64,000 bases of DNA from Formosa haliotis. Lineage in GTDB: Bacteria > Bacteroidota > Bacteroidia > Flavobacteriales > Flavobacteriaceae. A program made the translations under genes and the position numbers. The DNA lies in contig NZ_BDEL01000001.1 in NCBI RefSeq assembly GCF_001685485.1, positions 682,001 through 746,000 on the forward strand. The letters run 5' to 3'. Positions within the stretch are counted from its first letter, which is position 1; each line of letters starts with the position of its first letter. Below the pieces are notes generated by a model that did not search any database, had not been told where the DNA came from, and saw nothing but the letters and a program-made list of their open reading frames with translations. Positions 50,968 to 59,803 of the stretch are shown here, one piece after another.

Positions 50968-51768
50968 ATGACATCGAATTTTAGAACCACAGAAATATCC
51001 AATCCCGAATTTGAAAGTAATAACCTGAGATTTATTACCGTAAAATCACGGAATTTAAATGGTCGTGGCGATATTTGTGTATTTGTTCCACCCTTCAAAA
51101 ATTTAAAAAACGTTCCCATAGTAACGCTGCTCCATGGTGTTTATGGCAGTGCTTGGATTTGGGCACATAAAGCTGGTGTGCACTTTACTGCATTAAAAAT
51201 GATGGAACAAGGTATAATTCAACCTATGGTTTTTGCCATGCCCTCTGACGGTTTATGTGGAGATGGTTCGGCATATTTACCACATGACAATGCCAATTAC
51301 GAACAATGGATCGTGAATGACGTGATAGCTGCTGTAACAGAAAACATTTCATGCACTTCAAAAGATTCTCCATTATTTATTTCTGGCCTTTCTATGGGAG
51401 GCTATGGCGCTTTAAGATTGGGTGCAAAATATCCAGCGAAATATAAAGCAATTTCAGCACAGTCCTCCATAACCAACATCAATCAATTGCATTTATTTGT
51501 TGAAGAGGCAGAATCTAATTACTATCAAAATGACAGAACTACTGAAGATGTTTTTAAACTGATGCTTCAAAATAAAGAAGGCCTACCTCCTTTGCGTTTC
51601 GATTGTGGTAAAGATGATTTATTAATTGCCTATAACAGAACCTTACATCAAGAGTTACTAGCTCATCATATCGATCATATTTATGAAGAATTTGAAGGTG
51701 CTCACGATTGGTCGTATTGGCAAAAACACGTAAAAAAATCACTGTTATTTTTTAATCAGTTTATTTGA
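50968..51768 (+). CDS. Alpha/beta-hydrolase esterase (esterase D / S-formylglutathione hydrolase-like)
   Basis: A 266-residue esterase. It has LLHGVYGSAWIW for the oxyanion region, the nucleophile serine in GLSMGGYG, a likely aspartate in GKDDLL and the histidine in GAHDWSYW. It resembles the esterase D family, which includes S-formylglutathione hydrolases. I chose the ATG at 50968, since the longer frame adds 38 residues with no family match and overlaps the dehydrogenase. Next to the P450 and dehydrogenase it may complete a formaldehyde-to-formate route, but cleavage of acyl groups from polysaccharide is also possible. Confidence 0.75.
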   Translation: MTSNFRTTEISNPEFESNNLRFITVKSRNLNGRGDICVFVPPFKNLKNVPIVTLLHGVYGSAWIWAHKAGVHFTALKMMEQGIIQPMVFAMPSDGLCGDGSAYLPHDNANYEQWIVNDVIAAVTENISCTSKDSPLFISGLSMGGYGALRLGAKYPAKYKAISAQSSITNINQLHLFVEEAESNYYQNDRTTEDVFKLMLQNKEGLPPLRFDCGKDDLLIAYNRTLHQELLAHHIDHIYEEFEGAHDWSYWQKHVKKSLLFFNQFI

Positions 51769-51905
51769 AACTAATCACGTTTTATAAAAAAAATAGAGTT
51801 CATTTTCTTCTTATACATTTTACAAAAGACTAAAAATAACACTTCACATAACAACTATGCTGGTAAGGTTACAAGCCTGGATTCACTAGGTTGAAGACCA
51901 AAATT

Positions 51906-53321
51906 TTATTTTTCGAAATTAAAATAGTTCACAGCATTATGGTAACAAATATCTTGCACCATAGCTCCTAAAAATTCAATATCGTTTGGCACCAATCCTT
52001 TGTTTAAATCTTCTGCCAATACATCGCATAAAATACGTCTGAAATATTCGTGTCTTGGAAACGACAAGAAACTTCTACTATCGGTTAACATCCCAACAAA
52101 ACGACTTAAAAGTCCCATATTAGAGAGGGTATTTAACTGCTTTTCCATTCCATCTTTTTGGTCTAAAAACCACCAACCAGAACCCCATTGCATTTTACCC
52201 GGCGTACCACCAGTCTGGAAATTCCCCATCATAGTAGCAAACACTTCGTTTTGCGACGGATTTAAATTATACGTTATCGTTTTAGCTAATTGATTGGTTG
52301 AATCTAAGGTGTTAAACAACTTCGACATGAATTCTGCCATCGGGAAATCGCCTATAGAATCGCATCCTGCATCTAAGCCTACTTGCTCTACCAAACGACT
52401 ATTATTATTTCGAATGGGGCCTAAATGGTACTGCTGTACCCAATCTAACTTATGGTATTGTTTCGCTAAATAAATGAATAAAAAGGATCTGTATTTATTG
52501 ATTTCCAAGGTTGAAAGTGCTTCCGATTTTAATCGTTTTTCAAAAATACTAGATGCTTCTTCTAAAGCGCAATCTTCAATAGTTAAGGCTTCACCAACAC
52601 CAAAATCTGACAATCGGCAGCCATGGTCATGAAAAAATTGTATTCTAGAATCAATTTCAGCGATAAATTCTGAAAACTTAGTAATCTTGGTTTTAGAAGC
52701 TGTTTCTAATTTTTTTAAATATCCAGAGAATTTTTCTTCTGCAATAAAGAACAATTCATCTGCTCTAAAAGTCGGATAAACTTTAGTAAAGAACCCTGCT
52801 TTAGCAATTTGTTTATGATAGGCTAAATCGTCTGTAGGATCATCTGTTGTACAAACCACCTCTACATTCATGTGTTCTAAAAGTTGAGCAGGTGTTTTAT
52901 CTTCTAAAATTTTATTGGCTTGCTCGTAAATAGTTTCAGCGGTACTCGGTTGCAACACCAAATCGATATTGAAATAGCGTTTTAATTCTAGATGCGTCCA
53001 ATGAAACAACGGATTTCTTAAAGTATAGGTTACCGTTTCTGCCCATTTTTTAAATTTATCTGCTTTTGAAGCCGATCCTGTTATAAATTCCTCATCTATA
53101 CCATTTGCTCGCATTCCGCGCCATTTATAATGGTCGCCTTGTAGCCAAGCATCGGTAAGATTTCCTATAGGCTGATTTTCTGCAATTTGCTTTGCCGATA
53201 AGTGATTATGGTAATCAATAATCGGCATATCTTTAGCGTACTTATGATATAAAATCTCTGCCGCCTTTGAGTTCAATAAAAAATGATCTGTAATAAATCC
53301 TTCAGATTGTATAGCTGCCAT
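51906..53321 (-). CDS. uxaC: Glucuronate isomerase
   Basis: A 471-residue uronate isomerase that turns D-glucuronate into D-fructuronate. It has the metal site IDYHNHLSAKQIAENQ, the WRGMRANG segment, FHWTHLELKRYF, VVCTTDDPTDDL, FHDHGCRLSDFG and a late LSRFVGMLTDSRSFLSFPRHEYFRR block, all diagnostic of the family. I prefer the ATG at 53321, which leaves one base after the preceding stop, over an in-frame ATG eight codons upstream that would overlap it. The length equals the E. coli enzyme. It is the last gene of a three-gene operon. Confidence 0.93.
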   Translation of the reverse strand: MAAIQSEGFITDHFLLNSKAAEILYHKYAKDMPIIDYHNHLSAKQIAENQPIGNLTDAWLQGDHYKWRGMRANGIDEEFITGSASKADKFKKWAETVTYTLRNPLFHWTHLELKRYFNIDLVLQPSTAETIYEQANKILEDKTPAQLLEHMNVEVVCTTDDPTDDLAYHKQIAKAGFFTKVYPTFRADELFFIAEEKFSGYLKKLETASKTKITKFSEFIAEIDSRIQFFHDHGCRLSDFGVGEALTIEDCALEEASSIFEKRLKSEALSTLEINKYRSFLFIYLAKQYHKLDWVQQYHLGPIRNNNSRLVEQVGLDAGCDSIGDFPMAEFMSKLFNTLDSTNQLAKTITYNLNPSQNEVFATMMGNFQTGGTPGKMQWGSGWWFLDQKDGMEKQLNTLSNMGLLSRFVGMLTDSRSFLSFPRHEYFRRILCDVLAEDLNKGLVPNDIEFLGAMVQDICYHNAVNYFNFEK

Positions 53322-53322
53322 T

Positions 53323-54498
53323 TTAAATACTTTTTGCGATTCCAAGTTCTAATCCGCGTAATTCAGCAAGACCTCTTAAACGTCCAATGCCAGAATATCC
53401 TGGATTGGTTTTCTTTTTTAAATCGTCTAACATCTGGTGACCGTGATCTGGGCGCATCGGAATATTCCAATCTGTTTTACCTCCAGCTTTACGTTTACGC
53501 TCTTCTAAAACAATAGCTTTTACCACATCGTACATTGGCACATCACCTTCTAAATGATTCGCTTCGTGGAAATTCCCAGCAGCATCACGCTCGGTACTTC
53601 TTAAATGAATAAAGTGTGCACGATCTGCAAAACGTTTAAAAATCTGAACCAAATCGTTAGACGCAATAACGCCTAAAGACCCGGTACAAAATGTAATTCC
53701 GTTAGATCTGTCTGGAACTTGCTCAAACAAATAGGCATAATCGGCTTCTGTACTTACCACTCGAGGAAGTCCTAAAATTGGAAATGGTGGATCGTCTGGA
53801 TGGATGCACATTAGCACCTCATTTTGTGACGCAACAGGAATAATTTCCTTTAAAAAAGCGACTAAATTCGCCTTTAATACCGTAGCATCAATATGGGCAT
53901 AAGTATCTAAAACGGTTTGAAACTGCTCTAAAGTATAACCTTCTTCTGCTCCTGGTAATCCTGCGATTATATTGTTTACCAACTGTGTTTTGTCGGCTTC
54001 AGTCATGGCATCGAAATAACGTTTTGCCGTGCTTTTTTCTGCTTCCGTATACGTCGATTCTGCTCCTGGGCGTTTCAGTAAAAACAATTCGAAAGCTGCA
54101 AAAGCAGCAGCATCGAAACGTAAGGCACGAGACCCATCGGCAACTTCGTAATTTAAATCGGTACGCGTCCAATCCAGAACCGGCATAAAATTATAACATA
54201 CTATGTGAATGCCACAAGCAGCTAAATTTCCGATACTCTGTTTATAGTTGTCTATATACTTCTGAAAATCTCCAGAGCGTGTTTTTATACTTTCATGAAC
54301 GGGGATACTTTCTACCACGCTCCATGTTAATCCAGCCTCTTCAATAGTTTTTTTCCGTTCTAAAATATCTTCTGTTTTCCAAACGGTTCCGTTAGGAATA
54401 TGATGTAAGGCCGATACAATACCGGTTGCACCTGCTTGTTTTATATCTGATAAGGTTACTGGATCTTTTGGTCCGTACCATCTCCATGTTTGTTCCAT
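53323..54498 (-). CDS. uxuA: Mannonate dehydratase
   Basis: A 391-residue enzyme that dehydrates D-mannonate to 2-keto-3-deoxygluconate. It has [37 protein letters not shown] at the start, [37 protein letters not shown] with metal ligands, and [10 protein letters not shown] near the end, matching UxuA throughout. The product joins the same pool as the anhydrogalactose route encoded at 26401-41927. It sits between the UxuB-like reductase and UxaC. Confidence 0.95.
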   Translation of the reverse strand: MEQTWRWYGPKDPVTLSDIKQAGATGIVSALHHIPNGTVWKTEDILERKKTIEEAGLTWSVVESIPVHESIKTRSGDFQKYIDNYKQSIGNLAACGIHIVCYNFMPVLDWTRTDLNYEVADGSRALRFDAAAFAAFELFLLKRPGAESTYTEAEKSTAKRYFDAMTEADKTQLVNNIIAGLPGAEEGYTLEQFQTVLDTYAHIDATVLKANLVAFLKEIIPVASQNEVLMCIHPDDPPFPILGLPRVVSTEADYAYLFEQVPDRSNGITFCTGSLGVIASNDLVQIFKRFADRAHFIHLRSTERDAAGNFHEANHLEGDVPMYDVVKAIVLEERKRKAGGKTDWNIPMRPDHGHQMLDDLKKKTNPGYSGIGRLRGLAELRGLELGIAKSI

Positions 54499-54516
54499 AC
54501 TATTACATATTATGTT

Positions 54517-55344
54517 TTAAACTCCGCTATACGCACTAAATCCGCCATCGATTGGAATAACAACACCCGTTACAAACGACGATGCATCGTCGCATAAATA
54601 AAGCGTTGTACTAATTAAATCTTCGGGCACACCATAACGCCCCATTGGCGTTTGATCTATAATTTGTTGTCCGCGTTGCGTTAAACTTCCGTCGGTATTT
54701 GTTAATAGAGTTCTGTTTTGATCGGTTAAGAAAAATCCTGGAGCAAGTGCATTTACACGGATCCCGACTTTAGAAAAATGAACTGAAAGCCATTGTGTGA
54801 AATTTGAAACTGCGGCTTTAGCACCACTATAGGCAGGTATTTTTGTTAAAGGTGTGAAGGCATTCATTGAAGAAATGTTTAAAACGCTACAGCCTTTTTT
54901 ACCAATCATATCTTTTGCAAAAATTTGGGTTGGTAATAAGGTTCCTATAAAGTTTAAGTTAAAAACAAACTCAATACCTTTAGTATCTAAATCGAAAAAC
55001 GTTTTAAATCCTTCTGTTGTATTTTTTAAATCGTCTGCTTCTAAAAACGGATTAGAAGTTGTTCCAAGCGGGTGGTTTCCTCCTGCTCCATTCACTAAAA
55101 TATCGACAGTACCGTAAGCAGCATTAATTTTAGACTTAGCCTCTTCTAAAGATGCTTTTTCTAATACATTGGCCATAACGCCCATCGCTGTTCCGCCTGC
55201 GGCTTCTATTTCTTTAGCGACTTGTTCTGCGGCTTCTAATTTTAAATCTAACACGGCAATTTTATGCCCTTGTTCTGCTAATGCTTTTGCTAGTGTACTG
55301 CATAAAACACCTCCAGCTCCTGTTAAAACGACTACTTTACTCAT
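54517..55344 (-). CDS. SDR-type fructuronate reductase (D-mannonate oxidoreductase)
   Basis: A 275-residue short-chain dehydrogenase with TGAGGVLCSTLA as the cofactor loop, NGAGG, and the catalytic Y-S-G-A-K. In the classical pathway UxuB, a long-chain dehydrogenase, reduces fructuronate to mannonate. Here the step between UxaC and UxuA has no such gene, and this SDR occupies its place, 18 bases before UxuA. SDR replacements for UxuB are known in other bacteria. The call rests on operon context more than on sequence. Confidence 0.82.
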   Translation of the reverse strand: MSKVVVLTGAGGVLCSTLAKALAEQGHKIAVLDLKLEAAEQVAKEIEAAGGTAMGVMANVLEKASLEEAKSKINAAYGTVDILVNGAGGNHPLGTTSNPFLEADDLKNTTEGFKTFFDLDTKGIEFVFNLNFIGTLLPTQIFAKDMIGKKGCSVLNISSMNAFTPLTKIPAYSGAKAAVSNFTQWLSVHFSKVGIRVNALAPGFFLTDQNRTLLTNTDGSLTQRGQQIIDQTPMGRYGVPEDLISTTLYLCDDASSFVTGVVIPIDGGFSAYSGV

Positions 55345-55371
55345 GTATGAATGCTATTTTATTTTTATAAA

Positions 55372-55422
55372 TTTCGTGTTCGCACACACAAATATAATAA
55401 ATTTTAGTGTACGCCCACGAAA
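55372..55422. promoter_or_regulatory. Twin LacI-type operators between divergent promoters
   Basis: TTTCGTGTTCGCACAC (55372-55387) and its inverted near-copy GTGTACGCCCACGAAA (55407-55422) match at 13 of 16 positions. Both have a central CG in a GTG...CAC frame, as expected for LacI-family operators. They lie between the uronate operon and the divergent LacI gene, so the regulator probably controls both. Confidence 0.65.
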
Positions 55423-55491
55423 AACACATCTTATTTATAATAAAATGCTTTAATTTGTACTTTCACAATTAATGAACACCAACAAAAAAGC

Positions 55492-56574
55492 ATGATAAGA
55501 ATAAAGGATATTGCAAAAGAAGCCAATGTTTCTGAAGGCACAGTAGACCGTGTTTTACACAACCGAGGTGGTGTTTCTAAAAACACAGAAGCCAAAATAC
55601 GTAAGATTTTAGAACTTAGAAATTACAGCATAAACCCCGTTGCTAGTGCTTTAGCAATGAAAAACAAACATAATATTGCAGTTTTAATTCCGGAATACAA
55701 TGAAACAGATTCTTTTTGGAAATCGCCTTATCTAGGGATTTTGAAGGCAAGTGATGAAGTTAAAAATATCGGAATAACTGTCAATTATTTTAAGTTTAAC
55801 CAATACGAACCGGCTTCTTATCTGGAATCATTTGAAGCTTTATTAAATAGCGAACCTACAGCTGTAGTTTTCGCGCCGATGTTTTTAAATGAAACAAAAC
55901 ACATAACTACGCAATTAGAAACCGCTAATATTCCTTATCTATTTCTGAATATTGATATTGAAGGCTTTAACAACCTTACTTATATTGGACAAGATTCTTA
56001 TACTTCCGGGTATATTGCAGGAAAATTGATGCATTTAGGGATGGAAAAAGAGTCTAAAATATTAATGATTCAATCTCGTGAACAGTCTGGAGATAATAAT
56101 GCCATTTCTAAACGGATACACGGATTTAATGATTTTTTTAAGGACCATACTCCGGAAACCGTTCCTATTAATTTGAAAATTGAAAATTTTAATGATGTTT
56201 TAAAAACACAGGAGAGTATTAAAAATACTTTAAATTCTAACGATTCTATACGTGGTATTTTTATTCCGTCTAGTCGAACTTCAGTTATTGTTGACTGCTT
56301 AAAACAAAGTGAACCAAACGAATATAAAATTATAGGTTTCGATAATACACCACAAAACGTTGACTGTCTTAAACAGGATGATATTTCCTTTTTAATTTCT
56401 CAAAAACCTTTTGAACAAGGCTATGAATCTATCCGATTAATGTCTGATTATTTACTAAAATCGAAAATACCAAATGACAAGGTGTACCTACCAATAGACA
56501 TTCTAATTAAAGAAAATGTAGTGTATAACGACATGAATCAATTGATGTTTGAAAATGCGATTTCTGAAGCTTAA
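55492..56574 (+). CDS. LacI family transcriptional regulator (uronate operon)
   Basis: A 360-residue regulator. The N-terminal helix-turn-helix reads IRIKDIAKEANVSEGTVDRVLHNRGGVS with the hinge AKIRKILELRNYSINPVASALA, and the rest is a periplasmic-binding-like effector domain (NIAVLIPEYNETDSFW, IFIPSSRTSVIV, IIGFDNTPQN). It is divergent from the UxuB-like/UxuA/UxaC operon with twin operators between them. It probably responds to a uronate-derived ligand and represses the operon. Confidence 0.9.
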   Translation: MIRIKDIAKEANVSEGTVDRVLHNRGGVSKNTEAKIRKILELRNYSINPVASALAMKNKHNIAVLIPEYNETDSFWKSPYLGILKASDEVKNIGITVNYFKFNQYEPASYLESFEALLNSEPTAVVFAPMFLNETKHITTQLETANIPYLFLNIDIEGFNNLTYIGQDSYTSGYIAGKLMHLGMEKESKILMIQSREQSGDNNAISKRIHGFNDFFKDHTPETVPINLKIENFNDVLKTQESIKNTLNSNDSIRGIFIPSSRTSVIVDCLKQSEPNEYKIIGFDNTPQNVDCLKQDDISFLISQKPFEQGYESIRLMSDYLLKSKIPNDKVYLPIDILIKENVVYNDMNQLMFENAISEA

Positions 56575-56673
56575 CATGTAAATGTATTTCAAAAAAATAA
56601 TCAAACAACAAACGATTTTTACAGCGTTAGTCATTTGACTATTATATTCTCTACTAAAATTTAAAGCTAGAGT

Positions 56674-56979
56674 TTATTGTACATCTAGATTTCGTTTTCT
56701 AGTTAAGGCTTCTAAAAAGTAATAATCGCCATACACTATGGGCTCATCTATTTCATCATTTTTGGGCCAATTTCCGGTACTATGATCTAAAACAAATGGT
56801 CCGTTAACCGTATCTTTTAAAAGATAAGCTTCAGAATTTAAAGTATTTAAAACCTGTGTTGCAAAATCTAGATAGGTTTTGTTGTTTGTATAGGTATATA
56901 ATTCAAATAATGCCGATGTTACTATAGCCGCTGCCGAAAAATCCGGATTAAAACATGGCATTAACAGCATTATAAACAT
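56674..56979 (-). pseudogene. C-terminal remnant of a GH88 unsaturated uronyl hydrolase
   Basis: Only about 90 residues of recognisable GH88 remain: FSAAAIVTSALFELYTYTNN, LLKDTVNGPFVLDHSTGNWP and EPIVYGDYYFLEALTRKR, which match the last part of unsaturated glucuronyl hydrolases. The catalytic aspartates and the whole N-terminal two-thirds of the barrel are absent. The first 12 residues have no family match. It is probably a relic of a glycosidase that once fed the adjacent glucuronate operon. Confidence 0.75.
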
Positions 56980-57013
56980 AATCTTACTGGCAGTATTTTA
57001 AGTGTGCTCTAAT

Positions 57014-58048
57014 TTACTCTCTGTTTTTTATATATAAATCTTGCACTAATACAATTAGAATAACAATTATTGGAGTTGCTAAAACCAATCCCCATATCCC
57101 TGTAAGTGTTCCCATTATAAGCTGTGCGATAATTATAAGCGCAGGAGGCAGATTCAGTAATTTTTTCTGAACAAGTGTTGTAATAAAATTACTTTCAATA
57201 AACTGAATAAGTATATAAAGTCCTGCGACTAAAAGTGCTGTTTCAGGGCTCTGTAAAAGGCCAATTAGTACTGCTGGGATTAATGCTATTAAAGGTCCGA
57301 AATTTGGAATAAAACAAATTAAACCAGCTAGAAGAGCTAAAACAAGCCAAAGCGGAATTCCAATAATAGCCAAACCTACTGCCGTTAAAACAAAAACAAT
57401 AAACATAGAGAAGAAGGTTCCTTTTAACCAGTTAAGTAACTGATTGCTTATATTATTTAGGACTTGCCTACCTGTTTCTTGCCCCTTAATGGGTATGAGT
57501 TGTACTAAGCCATTAATGTACGTTTTGGGAGATATCGTGAAGAAAATTCCAATGAATAAAATAACATATAGATCGCCAAAAAATCCGAATGTAGATTGGA
57601 AGAATTGCCCAGCAAAACCTTGTGCTTTCTCAATCGAGTCTCTAGAAGAGAAGTTGTCTACAATAGTTCTACCTATCGAACTTTCATTTAATTTCGCCTT
57701 TGCATTTTCAACGGTCTTAGGTAAGGTTTCTACGAGTTCAGCCATTTGATCTTGTACTTTTGCACCAATCAACCAGAATAATCCTATGACTATTAAAAAG
57801 GTACTTATAATGGAAATAGCGACACATATTCCTTCTTTCCATTTGGTCTTTTTTTGAATAAAACTACTCAATCCTCTGAAAAATATAGCGATAAGTGCAC
57901 CAGCTAATATTAGTAAAAAAACTCTAAATGTAGCTTTTAAGAGTAATAAGGTAATTATTGAAAAAGCAAGTATTCCAACGACTATCCAAACCTTTTTTTG
58001 AAAAGACGGATTGTTTTCTGAAGTAGATTGAGGTTTGTTTTCTTTCAT
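57014..58048 (-). CDS. AI-2E family transporter (TqsA/PerM-like)
   Basis: A 344-residue membrane protein with about seven hydrophobic helices. It has the typical N-terminal pair of helices, a soluble loop (LVETLPKTVENAKAKLNE), and a C-terminal block ALLAGLICFIPNFGPLIALIPAVLIGLL and NLPPALIIIAQLIMGTLTGIWGLVLATPI that is diagnostic of the family. Members export small molecules or ions; substrate cannot be deduced. It has no link to the polysaccharide genes. Confidence 0.88.
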   Translation of the reverse strand: MKENKPQSTSENNPSFQKKVWIVVGILAFSIITLLLLKATFRVFLLILAGALIAIFFRGLSSFIQKKTKWKEGICVAISIISTFLIVIGLFWLIGAKVQDQMAELVETLPKTVENAKAKLNESSIGRTIVDNFSSRDSIEKAQGFAGQFFQSTFGFFGDLYVILFIGIFFTISPKTYINGLVQLIPIKGQETGRQVLNNISNQLLNWLKGTFFSMFIVFVLTAVGLAIIGIPLWLVLALLAGLICFIPNFGPLIALIPAVLIGLLQSPETALLVAGLYILIQFIESNFITTLVQKKLLNLPPALIIIAQLIMGTLTGIWGLVLATPIIVILIVLVQDLYIKNRE

Positions 58049-58373
58049 CTTAATAGTGTAATGACTTAAATCATAAATCTACATTTAAATTATTTGATTT
58101 ATGTGCTGCATTGCAATAGACTCAGACGCTAAAAATCATAATAAAACTATAAAGTTACATACGTTTAAAATAGAAAGTTGCCCTCATAAAAAAAATAAAA
58201 AACGCAACGTACTATAAGTGTTTGAGTTAGATGAATATAATTGAAATTATCTAATTAATAATCTTTTATATGAAATTTTATCATATTAGTAAATGTGATT
58301 GCTTTTTAGTACTTTAATTGTGGAATTTTACAAGTGTACATGTGAAATACATTTGTGAATTAAAAACAAAAGG
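58049..58373. other. Non-coding region between divergent genes
   Basis: About 325 AT-rich bases between the AI-2E transporter and the acyl-CoA dehydrogenase. It should hold both promoters. I see no hairpin, repeat or motif copy in it. Confidence 0.5.
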
Positions 58374-59735
58374 ATGGAATTTTTTAAAAAAATAAAACAA
58401 ATTACACACTTAATGAAGCAAGTAGACTTTGCCGAATTAAATAAGATTTCAGAAAAAATAGACTTACCAAAAATTATGAAATCTGTTGGCGAACTGGATG
58501 ATACTCAGCTTAAGGGATTAACTAAACTACTCACCGAAAAAGCCAAAAAAGGACAACGCCAATTGCCACCTATAGATGGTGATTTCTACGATTACGATTT
58601 AAAACTGACTCAAGACCAGCGAGAAATTCAAATGAAAGTGCGCAATTTCATGGAGACCGAGGTCGAACCTATTGCAAACGACTATTGGAATCGTGCAGAA
58701 TTCCCGATGGAAATTATACCAAAATTAGCCAAGCTAAATATTACAGGAGTGGCCTATGTAGGCTATGGCTGTCCTAATTTATCATTCGTTATGGAAGGTA
58801 TTATCGCTGAAGAAATTTCTAGAGTCGATGTCTCTATATCTACTTTTTTTGGGGTGCATAGCGGATTGGCAATGGGATCTATTTACCTATGCGGAAGTGA
58901 AGAGCAAAAACAAGAGTGGTTGCCAAAAATGCAAAAAATGGAAAGCATTGGTGCATTTGGTTTAACAGAACCTAATGTAGGAAGTGGCGTTGCTGGTGGT
59001 ATGGAAACCACATGTAAAAAAGTGGGTGATGAATGGATTTTAAACGGACAAAAGAAATGGATTGGAAATGCCACTTTTGCCGATGTTATTATAATCTGGG
59101 CAAGAGATGTAGATAGTAATCAGGCGAAAGGCTTTTTAGTTCGAAAAGGAAATCCAGGTTATAAAGCGGAGAAAATTGAAGATAAAATGGCCTTAAGAAC
59201 GGTACAAAATGCCTTAATTACAATTACAGATTGTAAAGTGCCCGAATCGGATAGGTTACAAAAAGCAAATTCATTTCGAGATACAGCAAAAGTATTAAGA
59301 ATGACTAGGGCTGGCGTAGCTTGGCAAGCTTTAGGTTGTGCTCGAGGTGCCTATGAGAGTGCATTAAAATATACCAAGAAACGGGAACAATTTGGGAAAC
59401 CTATTGCTAAATTTCAGCTGATTCAAAATCATTTGGTTGAAATGTTAGCAAACTTAACTGCAATGAAAGCGATGGTATATCGTCTTTCAGAATTACAAGA
59501 TCAAGGACTTTTAACAGACGAACATGCGTCGCTTGCTAAAGTGTTTTGTTCTATGCGAACTCGAGATGTAGTAAGTCGTGCGCGAGAGGTAATGGGCGGA
59601 AATGGAATATTATTGGAATATGATGTAGCGCGCTTTGTAGCCGATGCAGAAGCCATATATTCTTATGAAGGCACCAAAGAAATAAATACTCTAATAGTTG
59701 GAAGGGCGATAACAGGTTATAGTGCCTTTGTGTAA
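58374..59735 (+). CDS. Acyl-CoA dehydrogenase (glutaryl-CoA dehydrogenase-like)
   Basis: A 453-residue flavoenzyme. After an unusual 65-residue N-terminal extension (MEFFKKIKQITHLMKQ onwards) the core follows: AFGLTEPNVGSGVAGG, NGQKKWIGNATFADVIIIWARD, the KREQFGKPIAKFQLIQNHLVEM helix, and YEGTKEINTLIVGRAITG with the catalytic glutamate at the position used in glutaryl-CoA dehydrogenases. It oxidises an acyl-CoA and may decarboxylate glutaryl-CoA. The extension is longer than in most relatives and its role is unknown. Confidence 0.85.
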   Translation: MEFFKKIKQITHLMKQVDFAELNKISEKIDLPKIMKSVGELDDTQLKGLTKLLTEKAKKGQRQLPPIDGDFYDYDLKLTQDQREIQMKVRNFMETEVEPIANDYWNRAEFPMEIIPKLAKLNITGVAYVGYGCPNLSFVMEGIIAEEISRVDVSISTFFGVHSGLAMGSIYLCGSEEQKQEWLPKMQKMESIGAFGLTEPNVGSGVAGGMETTCKKVGDEWILNGQKKWIGNATFADVIIIWARDVDSNQAKGFLVRKGNPGYKAEKIEDKMALRTVQNALITITDCKVPESDRLQKANSFRDTAKVLRMTRAGVAWQALGCARGAYESALKYTKKREQFGKPIAKFQLIQNHLVEMLANLTAMKAMVYRLSELQDQGLLTDEHASLAKVFCSMRTRDVVSRAREVMGGNGILLEYDVARFVADAEAIYSYEGTKEINTLIVGRAITGYSAFV

Positions 59736-59803
59736 TGGTATTTAAAATTTATCTCTAAAAAAGATATTTGCATTACAACTTTCAATTAACATGGGCATCA
59801 TAT

